In this document: piece by piece, positions 9,882 through 18,281 of the stretch
Layout: the number at the start of each line of letters is the position of its first letter
Numbering within the stretch: the stretch's first letter is position 1
NCBI RefSeq assembly: GCF_041504345.1
Contig: NZ_CP167894.1
Coordinates: 372,001 to 436,000, forward strand
Source: Vibrio sp. BS-M-Sm-2
Lineage (GTDB): Bacteria > Pseudomonadota > Gammaproteobacteria > Enterobacterales > Vibrionaceae
DNA length: 64,000 bases
Direction: 5' to 3'
Notes under the pieces: generated by a model
Told to the model about the DNA's origin: nothing
What the model saw: the letters and a program-made list of their open reading frames with translations, nothing else
Databases searched by the model: none
Position numbers and translations under genes: made by a program

Positions 9882-10658
9882 ATGAGTGTATTTCTCCGTA
9901 CGACGGCCCTAATGCTTCTAGTATTGAGCCGAGCGCCTGCATTCGCAGCAGCACCTGTTTCAACGAGTTCAACTGATCAATCGCGCACTCCAGCGCAAAA
10001 CCAAGTTTCATCAAATGTATTCCGCCATAGCCTAAGCGGTCTATATGGCATTAAAGCCTTTGACTCACGTCCGACTCAGCCTTATACCGATTTCGACATC
10101 CTTTACAGCAAAGCTCACCAAGCACAAGCTGAGCTAGAAACTATCTGTAAAAGTACTGCCCTACTTACCAACTCAGAAGCCTTGTTCGCAGGTGTTAAAT
10201 CTCAAGCTCGTGCAGAAGAGAAAATTGACCTTGAGCTTGATGGCGATGTAACAAGAATTACCGACCTAGCTCGTGCAACGATTATCGCAAACGACGTAGA
10301 GAGCTTGGTTGAAGTGTACGAATCACTAAGCCGTGAAGCGGACGTTGTGAAATTGAAAAACAAGTTTAAGTCACCTGCTGATTCTGGCTACCGTGACCTT
10401 AACCTGTTAGTTCGTTTGCCGAAAACCAACATCATTGCTGAAGTTCAACTTCACTTGAAAGCGATTGCTGATGTGAAAAGTGGCCCTGAGCACGAACTAT
10501 ATGAAATCATCCAAGGCATTGAGCGCCACGCAATTGCAGAAAAACGCCCAATCAACGACATCGAAGCAGCGCAAATCAATAGCCTAAGACGCCAATCTCT
10601 AGAGCTATACCAACAAGCATGGCAGCCGTACATTACTACGCACATTAAAGCGGCTTAA
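9882..10658 (+). CDS. relV: RelV-type small alarmone synthetase (RelA/SpoT domain)
   Basis: 258 aa with one RelA/SpoT synthetase domain (about residues 95-205). Expected active-site residues are present: K106 and K114 in AGVKSQARAEEK, D128 and R131 in ITDLAR, Y170 in GYRDLN, E187 and Q189 in AEVQLHL. From memory, residues reported essential in V. cholerae RelV (K107, D129, R132, E188) fall one position away. It should make (p)ppGpp from ATP and GDP/GTP. The first 24 residues look like a Sec signal peptide (MLLVLSRAPAFA-A), odd for a cytoplasmic enzyme. The gene order near tpm, purT and ihfA matches V. cholerae relV. Confidence 0.88.
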   Translation: MSVFLRTTALMLLVLSRAPAFAAAPVSTSSTDQSRTPAQNQVSSNVFRHSLSGLYGIKAFDSRPTQPYTDFDILYSKAHQAQAELETICKSTALLTNSEALFAGVKSQARAEEKIDLELDGDVTRITDLARATIIANDVESLVEVYESLSREADVVKLKNKFKSPADSGYRDLNLLVRLPKTNIIAEVQLHLKAIADVKSGPEHELYEIIQGIERHAIAEKRPINDIEAAQINSLRRQSLELYQQAWQPYITTHIKAA

Positions 10659-10686
10659 CGCAAACAGCGTAATACCGATAGACACC

Positions 10687-10712
10687 AAAAGGGCTGCACC
10701 CGCAGCCCTTTT
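10687..10712 (+). terminator. Terminator after relV
   Basis: An 11-bp perfect stem (aaaagggctgc / gcagccctttt) around a 4-nt loop, 29 bp past the stop. Confidence 0.9.
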
Positions 10713-11189
10713 AGATTCTGTTTGATAAGCAAACCCTTCACTTGTAAGTCCCAACTCACCGTTTCAAACTATTGGTGGTAATACTCTTTAGAGCGGTTGT
10801 ATAGAGCCGTTTCAAAATACGATCGAAGGCCATCGCAATGATTAAACTTGTAACCACACAATTGATTATTCAAATTAAACCGCTCTCACTACACTGACGC
10901 AACCACGTTCCCACGAACGATAACTATGGATAGCAACCCAACCGCGCCGAATGCAGGGCTTTTGTTAAGGGTGGGAGCTGACATAGGAATAGATAACAAC
11001 GATTTGAAGAGATATATACATATCGTCCGGAATTGGCGCTTTTAGCGGACTAAATCTGCCCTTGGCAAATGCCTACCTAGCATACGTCTACTTTAATGGT
11101 AAATAAGAATGCATAATTCACAGTAATAAAACAGTGTTTTATTGGATATAGTTTGAGGAGTAGACAGAATTTACTAGTAGGAAATAAAA
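10713..11189. other. Non-coding interval before lipoprotein gene
   Basis: No gene, repeat or clear regulatory palindrome was recognised. The last 30 bp hold the ribosome-binding site (aggaaat) of the lipoprotein gene. Confidence 0.4.
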
Positions 11190-11645
11190 ATGAACAGCAT
11201 CAAAAAAATTGGCTTTACCGCAATCGCGCTTTCACTAATCACCCTGACTGGCTGTACTAGTTTAAAGGTAAAAACTGCGAACTGGTTAGTAAGCAAACCC
11301 ATCGTCACCCATGCCGACCATGACCAACTTGCCGAAGCATCGAGTAAAATTAATGGCATCAGATATGAATCGATGACTACAACGATCGTGACTGAAAAAG
11401 CGGCAGCGAAGACCAACAGCGAACCAAGGGTCGATATACTAGCATCCGGACATGAGATACAAGGAACGCCTTGGACTGGTGAACAGCAAGTTTGTGCTAT
11501 GTACAACAAGCGTATGCATGATTCAAAAACTGAAGGTTTGGACGACATTATTGAAAATGGCCTAGCTCTGAACTACATCATCGAATTAAACGCATTGGAT
11601 GGTACAGAGTACACTTGCCGTGGGCATGTACCTGCGAAAGGTTAA
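11190..11645 (+). CDS. Small lipoprotein of unknown function
   Basis: 151 aa. The N-terminus is a lipoprotein signal with lipobox LTGC and lipidation Cys at residue 22, so the product should be membrane-anchored. Residue 23 is Thr, not Asp, so by the enterobacterial rule it would be sorted to the outer membrane. The body has no recognisable domain; two later cysteines (QVCAMY, YTCRGH) could form a disulfide. It sits alone between relV and ihfA on the opposite strand to ihfA. Confidence 0.8.
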   Translation: MNSIKKIGFTAIALSLITLTGCTSLKVKTANWLVSKPIVTHADHDQLAEASSKINGIRYESMTTTIVTEKAAAKTNSEPRVDILASGHEIQGTPWTGEQQVCAMYNKRMHDSKTEGLDDIIENGLALNYIIELNALDGTEYTCRGHVPAKG

Positions 11646-11780
11646 AGATTAGATTCCCTGAAATGACTTAGAGATTTCTACTAAGACAGCAATACAGTTA
11701 CAAGCTGTTTCGAAGTGTTCATAAGTAGGCTTTAGTGTGACTAATTTATTTCGACGTATACATCGATTCTTTTAGATACA

Positions 11781-11804
11781 AAAAGACCACGCTAGGCGTG
11801 GTCT
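11781..11804 (-). terminator. Terminator after ihfA
   Basis: A 9-bp perfect stem (agaccacgc / gcgtggtct) with a 3-nt loop. On the minus strand it is followed by TTTTTG, correct for ihfA, whose stop is 10 bp away. Confidence 0.85.
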
Positions 11805-11813
11805 ATTGCTTGG

Positions 11814-12110
11814 CTACTTCTCGATTTTAATATTCTCGACACGGGCCTTTAGTTTTTGTCCCGGTCTAAAAGTAACAACACGTCGAGCAGAAATTGGAAT
11901 GTCTTCACCAGTTTTCGGGTTACGACCAGGTCGCTCGTTTTTCTCGCGAAGATCAAAATTACCAAAACCAGACAGTTTTACCTGTTCGCCATTTTCAAGT
12001 GCCTTACGAACCTCTTCGAAAAACACTTCAACCGTTTCCTTGGCATCCCGCTTGCTGTATCCGAGTGTCTCAAACAGGTTCTCAGCCAAATCGGCCTTCG
12101 TGAGTGCCAT
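11814..12110 (-). CDS. ihfA: Integration host factor alpha subunit
   Basis: 98 aa, nearly identical in pattern to known Ihf[11 protein letters not shown] start, [12 protein letters not shown], the beta-arm [18 protein letters not shown] with the DNA-intercalating proline, and [12 protein letters not shown]. With IhfB it bends DNA at WATCAA-type sites and supports recombination, replication and sigma-54 promoters. In enteric bacteria and vibrios ihfA normally follows pheST. Here it lies in the same orientation but about 45 kb downstream of pheT, so it needs its own promoter. Confidence 0.97.
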   Translation of the reverse strand: MALTKADLAENLFETLGYSKRDAKETVEVFFEEVRKALENGEQVKLSGFGNFDLREKNERPGRNPKTGEDIPISARRVVTFRPGQKLKARVENIKIEK

Positions 12111-12633
12111 AAAACTTTCCTCAAAGCTATGTTAAACATTGCTACCATCGCCAGTAGCGCCAAAGCATTTACCCTATTCAATCAATGAGATAAGGTCATT
12201 TACAAGGAAAGTGTATGCCAAGCTTCTGATTTTCGCCAACTTTTTTATCTGAACTATTGAATTATTCTTTCAAATCAGAAAGATAACTCGCTCCTAAATT
12301 CACACATATAGCTAAAAAACCTCTACTTCACAGCCATCAAACAGAGTTATATCCCAACAAAACCAGCTTAACCAATATTTAAAACTTTAGTTTTCTAAAT
12401 ATTAATTTCTGAGACTTTTCTCCGATACCCAATAAAATCAGCCACTTGATTTGATATCGAACTCAACAGAGGTTACTAAATAAGCGTTATTAAATATGAG
12501 ATTCGTATCATTTCAGCATTTAATTCGAATTAGCCTGAATAAAACCTTACTGAGTTACGCTTCCCACGGAGTTACTTGTTTAGAAGTTAACATAATAAAG
12601 CTCACCTTTGCATAAACAACCTAGCCGATACAG
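12111..12633. other. Upstream region of ihfA and downstream of SDR gene
   Basis: No gene is seen. A promoter candidate for ihfA lies at 12210-12239. The remainder (12240-12633) is AT-rich without recognisable terminators or repeats. It is the left junction of the segment separating ihfA from pheT. Confidence 0.4.
12210..12239 (-). promoter_or_regulatory. Candidate ihfA promoter
   Basis: On the minus strand TTGGCG (12239-12234) and TACACT (12215-12210) are separated by 18 bp and lie about 100 bp upstream of the ihfA start. The match is moderate and no transcript evidence exists. Confidence 0.35.
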
Positions 12634-13365
12634 CTAGTATTGAACATGGCTGGTCGATGCTCCATCTACGTACCAGTTTGCCCCAGAAACAAAACTCGCA
12701 GCAGGACTAGAAATAAAGGTCACCACGTTGGCTACTTCTTCAGGGGTAGCTAAGCGACCCATTGGATTTCTATCGATAACTTTCTGGAAAGTGTCCGGAT
12801 CTTCACGCTTACACCGCCCCCATAAACCATCAGCAATATATGTGTCTCCAGGCGAAACAGTATTGACTCTCACCTTATGAACGTAGGTCAAAGACAAGGA
12901 TTTCATATAATGGGCTAGCGCGGCCTTCCCTGCTCCATAAGCATTGGCGTTACAAACAGTATAGCCACTCGCTTTTGAGCCAATATAGGTTATTGCAGCA
13001 CAACGCGATTCAAGTAACTTAGGTAAGACTAACGTGATGGCCTGCTGCGTAGCGGCAATATCTTTCAGTAGAACATCCTCCCACTCATCAGAAAGCGTAC
13101 TGACATTAGGAACGAAGATATCGATATTAGGAATAGACCCAATCCAAGTTTTCATTTGCGCCAAATCATGAACATTGACTACTTTACCAACAACTTGCTT
13201 TGACGCTTTTCCAAGTTGTTTAAGCAGCTTATCTATCCGATGTTGAGAACGGCCACAGAACCAAACATTCGCCCCTTCGTTAGCAAAGCCTTCAACTATT
13301 TTCGCCCCAATTCCACTAGAACCTCCAGTGACAACAACATTGATATTCCCTAACCTTAAATTCAT
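12634..13365 (-). CDS. SDR-family NAD(P)-dependent oxidoreductase
   Basis: 243 aa classical short-chain dehydrogenase: TGGSSGIG cofactor loop (residues 13-20), GRSQHR after beta-2 suggesting NADPH preference, GSKASG (catalytic Ser region), AYGAGKAAL (Tyr-x3-Lys), VSPGDTY, and the C-terminal FVSGANWYVDGA. The NNAG-type motif is changed to VPNVST. The substrate cannot be read from sequence. It is divergent from an HTH regulator that probably controls it through the shared 128-bp interval. Confidence 0.9.
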   Translation of the reverse strand: MNLRLGNINVVVTGGSSGIGAKIVEGFANEGANVWFCGRSQHRIDKLLKQLGKASKQVVGKVVNVHDLAQMKTWIGSIPNIDIFVPNVSTLSDEWEDVLLKDIAATQQAITLVLPKLLESRCAAITYIGSKASGYTVCNANAYGAGKAALAHYMKSLSLTYVHKVRVNTVSPGDTYIADGLWGRCKREDPDTFQKVIDRNPMGRLATPEEVANVVTFISSPAASFVSGANWYVDGASTSHVQY

Positions 13366-13440
13366 CGTAACCTCTCAAATAGTATTGACTACCGAAAGGA
13401 AGTATCAAAAAAGATCGCTTACATTTCAAAGATAATAATA

Positions 13441-13453
13441 AAAGTGACACTTT
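13441..13453. promoter_or_regulatory. Palindrome in SDR/HTH divergent promoter
   Basis: AAAGTG-A-CACTTT is a perfect odd-centred palindrome 41 bp before the HTH gene start. It is a candidate operator for that regulator. Confidence 0.4.
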
Positions 13454-13493
13454 ATGCTACCTTAGGTGTATGAAATAGCGATGGTATAGAGTA

Positions 13494-14258
13494 ATGGACG
13501 CACTTGACGACGAAATTTGCACAACAATCAAACGCCATTTAAAAAAGGCGGGTATCTCTTATAAAGAAGTTTCAGAATTCACAGAAGTTTCCGAAATAAG
13601 CATTAAACGATTGCTGAACGGCCATCAATCGCTCTCTATTTTGAAGTTACAGAAGATATGTAAATTAATTCAGCTTCCTTTATCAGCCATTATCACAGAA
13701 GCAGAAGAAGCATTAGCTTCAGCTTCGGTGTCATTATTTACGGATGAGCAAGACACAGCCTTCTGTAAAGAGCCACCGTTGTTTACGATTTTCCACGAGA
13801 TTGTCAATGAAGGAGCAAACGCCCAGCAGTTAATGGCCAGTTTTGACTTAAACGAGCCATCACTGTATATCTACCTAAGGAAACTTGAACAGTTAAAACT
13901 AATAACAATGTTATTAGGCTTAAAATTCCATGTCATTGTACCTGCCAATATAGCTTTCTCTGAACAAGCGCGATTTAGCGTCATGTTCAAAAACCAAGTC
14001 ATAGATGCTCTAAAACAGGCCGTGCAATATATCGATGTAAGTAACAAACAAGCTTACTTTATTACGACCAAACTTAGGCTGACCGAAGGCGAATTTAAAG
14101 AATATAACACCAAGCTTGAGGAGTTAATGTTCGAAACCCTAAAGATCAGTCAGTCGCATAGCCGAATGACTGAAGGAGTCAACGACTATGCAGTTGTCGA
14201 CATGGGCGCCAAAGGTATCTTCCACCCAAAACTCAAAGTACCAGTAAACTTAGTTTAG
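13494..14258 (+). CDS. HTH (XRE-like) transcriptional regulator
   Basis: 254 aa. Residues 8-65 form an XRE-type helix-turn-helix (KHLKKAGISYKEVSEFTEVSE with ISIKRLLNGHQ as the recognition region). The remainder is a probable effector or dimerisation domain with a second winged-helix-like part (ANAQQLMASFDLNEPSLYIYLRKLEQL). It is divergent from the SDR gene. Regulation of that gene and of itself is inferred from layout. Vibrios carry many paralogs of this architecture; no specific ligand is known to me. Confidence 0.8.
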   Translation: MDALDDEICTTIKRHLKKAGISYKEVSEFTEVSEISIKRLLNGHQSLSILKLQKICKLIQLPLSAIITEAEEALASASVSLFTDEQDTAFCKEPPLFTIFHEIVNEGANAQQLMASFDLNEPSLYIYLRKLEQLKLITMLLGLKFHVIVPANIAFSEQARFSVMFKNQVIDALKQAVQYIDVSNKQAYFITTKLRLTEGEFKEYNTKLEELMFETLKISQSHSRMTEGVNDYAVVDMGAKGIFHPKLKVPVNLV

Positions 14259-14300
14259 GTATGCCTTAACAGTGCCCATTGTTCTAACAACATTGTGCAA

Positions 14301-15194
14301 TTACTGTTTTACGAGTTTAGTTGCCTTATCGGTTAGAGCCGCACTCGCAGGTTTCACTATCAAACCAATCCCGACAAGAAACAGTATTGATGCAACAACC
14401 TGAGCCACAGACAGCACCTCGTCATACATAAAGTAACCACTGATCAATGCGAAGATTGGCACGAGCAAGGTTAACGGTGCGGTAGTGCTTAAAGGGTATT
14501 GGATTAGTAATTTGTTCCAAACCCAATAACCAAACAGCGTAGTTGGGTAAGCCTGAAAAAGCACTGCAATCGTCGTGTTCGAATCCCATTGTTCTATGCC
14601 CTGCCAGATAATTTGGTCACCGTGTAACATGACGGCAAACAACACTAATGGAACTGGCGCAAACAACATTCCCCACACGTTAAACGCAAAAGCTTGAGTG
14701 GTTTTTGAAGCTTTAACAATTACACCCATCAGCGTCCAGCTACATGCCGCAATCATAATCAATATCACGCCGTTAAAGGTGACATTACCTGTTGCCGCTG
14801 ATACCAATACTGCTAAGGCACACATGGCTAACATCGCTCCCATTAATTTGCGCATAGAAGCACTCTCCTTGAACACCCATACGCCAACTGCCATGCCGAT
14901 TAATACGTTGGTTGACAGTAATACCGATGAAAGCCCAGAAGATAACCCAGCGGTGATCGACCATGAAGCCATACCCCAAATACCCACACCGAACACAAAG
15001 CCGTAACTGACTAAGTAACGCCAAGCGACATTCGGTCTTGCCACAAAAAATATCACCGGAATAACCGCTAACGAGAAACGCGCGGCGGTTGCCAACAACG
15101 GATGAACGTTGGTCACACCCATTTTTATCATCGAGAAATTGAATCCCCAAATTGCCATCACAAATACCGCTAACAACAAATCATTTCTTTTCAT
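14301..15194 (-). CDS. EamA-family (DMT) transporter
   Basis: 297 aa with ten predicted membrane helices in two EamA repeats. The N-terminus (LLLAVFVMAIWGFNF) and PLTLLVPIFALISGY region resemble E. coli EamA (YdeD), an exporter of cysteine and O-acetylserine. The gene is divergent from a MocR regulator, a frequent pairing for amino-acid or pyridoxal-linked exporters. The substrate is inferred only. Confidence 0.85.
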   Translation of the reverse strand: MKRNDLLLAVFVMAIWGFNFSMIKMGVTNVHPLLATAARFSLAVIPVIFFVARPNVAWRYLVSYGFVFGVGIWGMASWSITAGLSSGLSSVLLSTNVLIGMAVGVWVFKESASMRKLMGAMLAMCALAVLVSAATGNVTFNGVILIMIAACSWTLMGVIVKASKTTQAFAFNVWGMLFAPVPLVLFAVMLHGDQIIWQGIEQWDSNTTIAVLFQAYPTTLFGYWVWNKLLIQYPLSTTAPLTLLVPIFALISGYFMYDEVLSVAQVVASILFLVGIGLIVKPASAALTDKATKLVKQ

Positions 15195-15231
15195 ACTGAC
15201 CCCTCCTTTGTTTTAAAAGAGTATCCCTTGA

Positions 15232-15279
15232 ACAATAAAACCAGTACAGATACAATTTTTACAATAAAAACCAGTACAG
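15232..15279 (+). promoter_or_regulatory. Direct-repeat operator between eamA-like and mocR-like genes
   Basis: Two direct copies of acaataaaa(a)ccagtacag (15232-15249 and 15261-15279) have their ccagtacag cores exactly 30 bp apart, about three helical turns. MocR/PdxR regulators characteristically bind spaced direct repeats, so this is probably the binding site of the adjacent regulator, controlling both divergent genes. Confidence 0.7.
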
Positions 15280-15297
15280 TTAATAACGGTCGTGATA

Positions 15298-16680
15298 ATG
15301 AGCATCTATAGAAAGCTAGCCAATCAGTTTATCGATGAGATAGAAACAGGTAAAAGACCGGAAGGCGGACGCATGCCTTCACTTCGTCAATTGGCTAAGC
15401 AGCAGGCCATCAGCATGTCGACCGTGGTGAGCTGTTACCAAGAATTAGAATCGCAGGGTTGGATACACTCGCGACCGCAAGCTGGGTATTTTGTCTCGCC
15501 TCACAAGCCTATTCATTCAACGCCTGAGTGGGCACAGTTTGAGAGTAAGGTTTCCAGAGTTAAAGAAACGTCATCGGCTCACAACTCAATCAATGGGCCT
15601 TTAGGGGTTTCGAGCACCACCAATGATGAACAATCGATTGTTGAGCTAGAACGCAGTTTCCGCCGTTCAATCAAACGGATGGGAAGCAGACTCAACCATT
15701 ACCCAGATACACAAGGTGAGCCGATGTTGCGACAAGCATTATCCACTCACTTTGCCAAGCTCGATGTGCACTTTTCACCTGAAGAGATGGTGATCACGGC
15801 TGGTTGTATGTCGGCGATTAAGGCTGCACTTGAATCGTGTACCAAAGAAGGCGACACCATTGCGATTAGCTCACCTTGTTTCAACGGCATTCTGGAGTTG
15901 CTCGGAAAGATGTCACGCCAAATCATCGAGATCCCATCTCTCAATGACGGTGTCGACTTACAACAACTGGAAACTCATTTGAAGAACAAACGAGTGGACG
16001 CCGCGATCTTCTGTACCTCTCATATGAACCCTCAGGGGATCAATATGTCAGCTAATCAAAAACAAAAACTTGCCGAGTTAGCTAATGATTACCAAGTGCC
16101 GTTCATTGAGGATGATGTGTATCTAGAGCTCTCTTACACATCACACACACCACTGCCAGCGAAATACTATGATAAAGGCGGCTATGTACTGTGGTGCGGT
16201 TCGGTATCGAAAAGCCTATCACCGAGCTACCGTTTAGGTTGGTGTTTACCGGGAAGGTATATTAATGAATACAAAGCGCAGTTTTCTGCCGCGAGCTATG
16301 GCGTTGCCTTACCGACTCAACTCGCGGTTGCTGACTTTATCGAATCTGGCCAATACGCAAAACACGTTCGAAGAAGACGCTCTCAAATCCTTTCGTTGCG
16401 CCAGCAATACCTTAATTATTTAGCCCAACACCTCCCTCAAGACGTGAAGATAAGTAACCCACAAGGTGGCATGGTACTTTGGCTGCAAATCCCAAATTTG
16501 AACCAACCACTTTTCGCTCAAGCCGTAGCTGAACAGAATCTTGATATCAGGCTCGGACATCTCTTCAGCACGCTCGATCTCTACAGCAACTGCTTACGCA
16601 TCAATATTGGGTATTCGTTAGACGGTGAAGCTAAGCAACAATTGGATGCTTTAATTGAGCTTATCCACATTCACAGCTAA
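15298..16680 (+). CDS. MocR-family regulator (GntR HTH fused to aminotransferase-like domain)
   Basis: 460 aa. Residues about 1-70 are a GntR winged helix (RMPSLRQLAKQQAISMSTVVSCYQ); about 110-460 form a fold-type I aminotransferase domain with DDVYLEL and the pyridoxal-phosphate lysine in GSVSKSLSPSYRLGW. MocR proteins use PLP or PLP-amino acid adducts as ligands. It is divergent from the EamA-type exporter with a shared direct-repeat operator. ATG at 15298 is preferred over the in-frame GTG at 15292. Confidence 0.9.
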   Translation: MSIYRKLANQFIDEIETGKRPEGGRMPSLRQLAKQQAISMSTVVSCYQELESQGWIHSRPQAGYFVSPHKPIHSTPEWAQFESKVSRVKETSSAHNSINGPLGVSSTTNDEQSIVELERSFRRSIKRMGSRLNHYPDTQGEPMLRQALSTHFAKLDVHFSPEEMVITAGCMSAIKAALESCTKEGDTIAISSPCFNGILELLGKMSRQIIEIPSLNDGVDLQQLETHLKNKRVDAAIFCTSHMNPQGINMSANQKQKLAELANDYQVPFIEDDVYLELSYTSHTPLPAKYYDKGGYVLWCGSVSKSLSPSYRLGWCLPGRYINEYKAQFSAASYGVALPTQLAVADFIESGQYAKHVRRRRSQILSLRQQYLNYLAQHLPQDVKISNPQGGMVLWLQIPNLNQPLFAQAVAEQNLDIRLGHLFSTLDLYSNCLRINIGYSLDGEAKQQLDALIELIHIHS

Positions 16681-16947
16681 CAGACCGTAACTTTTCAGAA
16701 TAGACTTTTCATAGCCATTCGAACGCCGAATTTCCATAGCCTTTTGTCATAAAAAAGAAGGCTATTATTCCTATCTTGATTCGGTTAAAGCCCCGAACCG
16801 TAAGGAAACCCACTTACCTCAAAACCCTTAAATGCTGAGTTTGCAAGCACCTACAAAAATATGCAACTTGGCTAATGACACATCACTTTTTATTGTCAAT
16901 ATACAGCCGTCAGCGCTGGCGTTTTCCTGTATTTGAAGAGAACTATT

Positions 16948-18129
16948 ATGAGTGATAAAACAAAAAACAAACCACTACCTTCCTTTATCGAAGAGCGCTT
17001 GAACTTCTACATTCAAGACCTGATTACCCAGAACCAAAGCCAAAAGCACTTAGTATTGGGTAAACGCCCCCAGCGCAATGCCGTTGTGATGCAGAGCAAT
17101 GATTACTTAGCCCTGTCACACAACAAACAGATCCAACACGCCCATCAAGCGGCGATCTGTGAGCACGATGACAATGTGGTGATGTCTGCCATTTTCTTAC
17201 AAGATGATCAGTCTAAACCCGCATTTGAAACCAAACTCGCTAACTATGTCGGAATGGAGAGCTGTTTGCTTTCTCAATCAGGCTGGGCGGCCAATATTGG
17301 GTTACTTCAAACTATCTGTCCGCCAGATACGCCGGTGTATATCGACTTTTTTGCACACATGTCGCTATGGGAAGGTATTCGCGCTGCTGGTGCAACCGCC
17401 TATCCATTTATGCATAACAATATGAGTCACTTACGTAAGCAACTAGAACGTCATGGCTCTGGTGTGATTGTAGTCGACTCGGTCTACAGCACGATTGGCA
17501 CCATTGCTCCGTTACGCGACATCTACGAAATGGCGCAAGAGTTTGATTGTGCCGTCATCGTTGATGAATCGCATTCACTGGGAACACATGGGGAAAATGG
17601 TGCAGGCTTAGTTCAAGCGTTAGGGCTCACCAACCAAGTCGACTTCATCACCGTTAGCTTGGCAAAAACCTTTGCTTATCGTGCAGGTGCAATCCTTGGC
17701 CCTAAACAACTATCTAGAACCTTGCCGTTTGTCGCATACCCTGCGATTTTTAGCTCAACCGTGTTGCCGCAAGAAGTGATTCGTTTAGAGAAAACCTTGG
17801 AGGTAATTAAAGGTGCAGAAGATAAACGAAAAGCATTATTTGAACGCGCTAAATCGCTCACCACAGGCCTCAAGCGGATTGGCTTTAACATCCGTAGCGA
17901 ATCTCAAATCGTTGCGTTAGAGTGCGGCAATGAGAGAAATACAGAGCGAGTGCGCGACTTCCTTGAGCAGCGTGATGTGTTCGGTGCTGTGTTCTGCCGC
18001 CCCGCTACGGGCAAGAATAAGAACATCATCCGATTTTCAGTGAATGCCGACATGACACCACGAGACATTGACCATGTGCTCACGGTTTGTCACGAAGCGT
18101 ACCATCATTCGGAATTAGAGTTCGTATAA
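16948..18129 (+). CDS. cqsA: CAI-1 autoinducer synthase
   Basis: 393 aa (V. cholerae CqsA is 389). It is a fold-type I alpha-oxoamine-synthase-like enzyme with the PLP lysine at about K240 in VSLAKTFAYR and VDESHSLGTHGENGAGL. CqsA joins an acyl-CoA to S-adenosylmethionine to give the precursor of (S)-3-hydroxy-alkan-4-one signals. The ATG at 16948 follows gaagaga; a TTG 15 nt earlier is less likely. It is convergent with cqsS, which encodes the receptor. Confidence 0.96.
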   Translation: MSDKTKNKPLPSFIEERLNFYIQDLITQNQSQKHLVLGKRPQRNAVVMQSNDYLALSHNKQIQHAHQAAICEHDDNVVMSAIFLQDDQSKPAFETKLANYVGMESCLLSQSGWAANIGLLQTICPPDTPVYIDFFAHMSLWEGIRAAGATAYPFMHNNMSHLRKQLERHGSGVIVVDSVYSTIGTIAPLRDIYEMAQEFDCAVIVDESHSLGTHGENGAGLVQALGLTNQVDFITVSLAKTFAYRAGAILGPKQLSRTLPFVAYPAIFSSTVLPQEVIRLEKTLEVIKGAEDKRKALFERAKSLTTGLKRIGFNIRSESQIVALECGNERNTERVRDFLEQRDVFGAVFCRPATGKNKNIIRFSVNADMTPRDIDHVLTVCHEAYHHSELEFV

Positions 18130-18198
18130 CTCTGTTCACACCCATTCTATAAACAACAAACGGCAGGACGGAATGGACGCTATCATGTCGCTAAACAA

Positions 18199-18227
18199 AA
18201 AGAGCCCAGCATTTTGCTGAGCTCTTT
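18199..18227. terminator. Bidirectional terminator between cqsA and cqsS
   Basis: aaagagc / gctcttt outer stem and cagca / tgctg inner stem around a TTT loop, with A and T flanks on both sides. Confidence 0.85.
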
Positions 18228-18281
18228 CTTGTGTTTGTGTTCGCTGACAAAATGGCCGTGCGCTTCAACCTATAGCATTCA

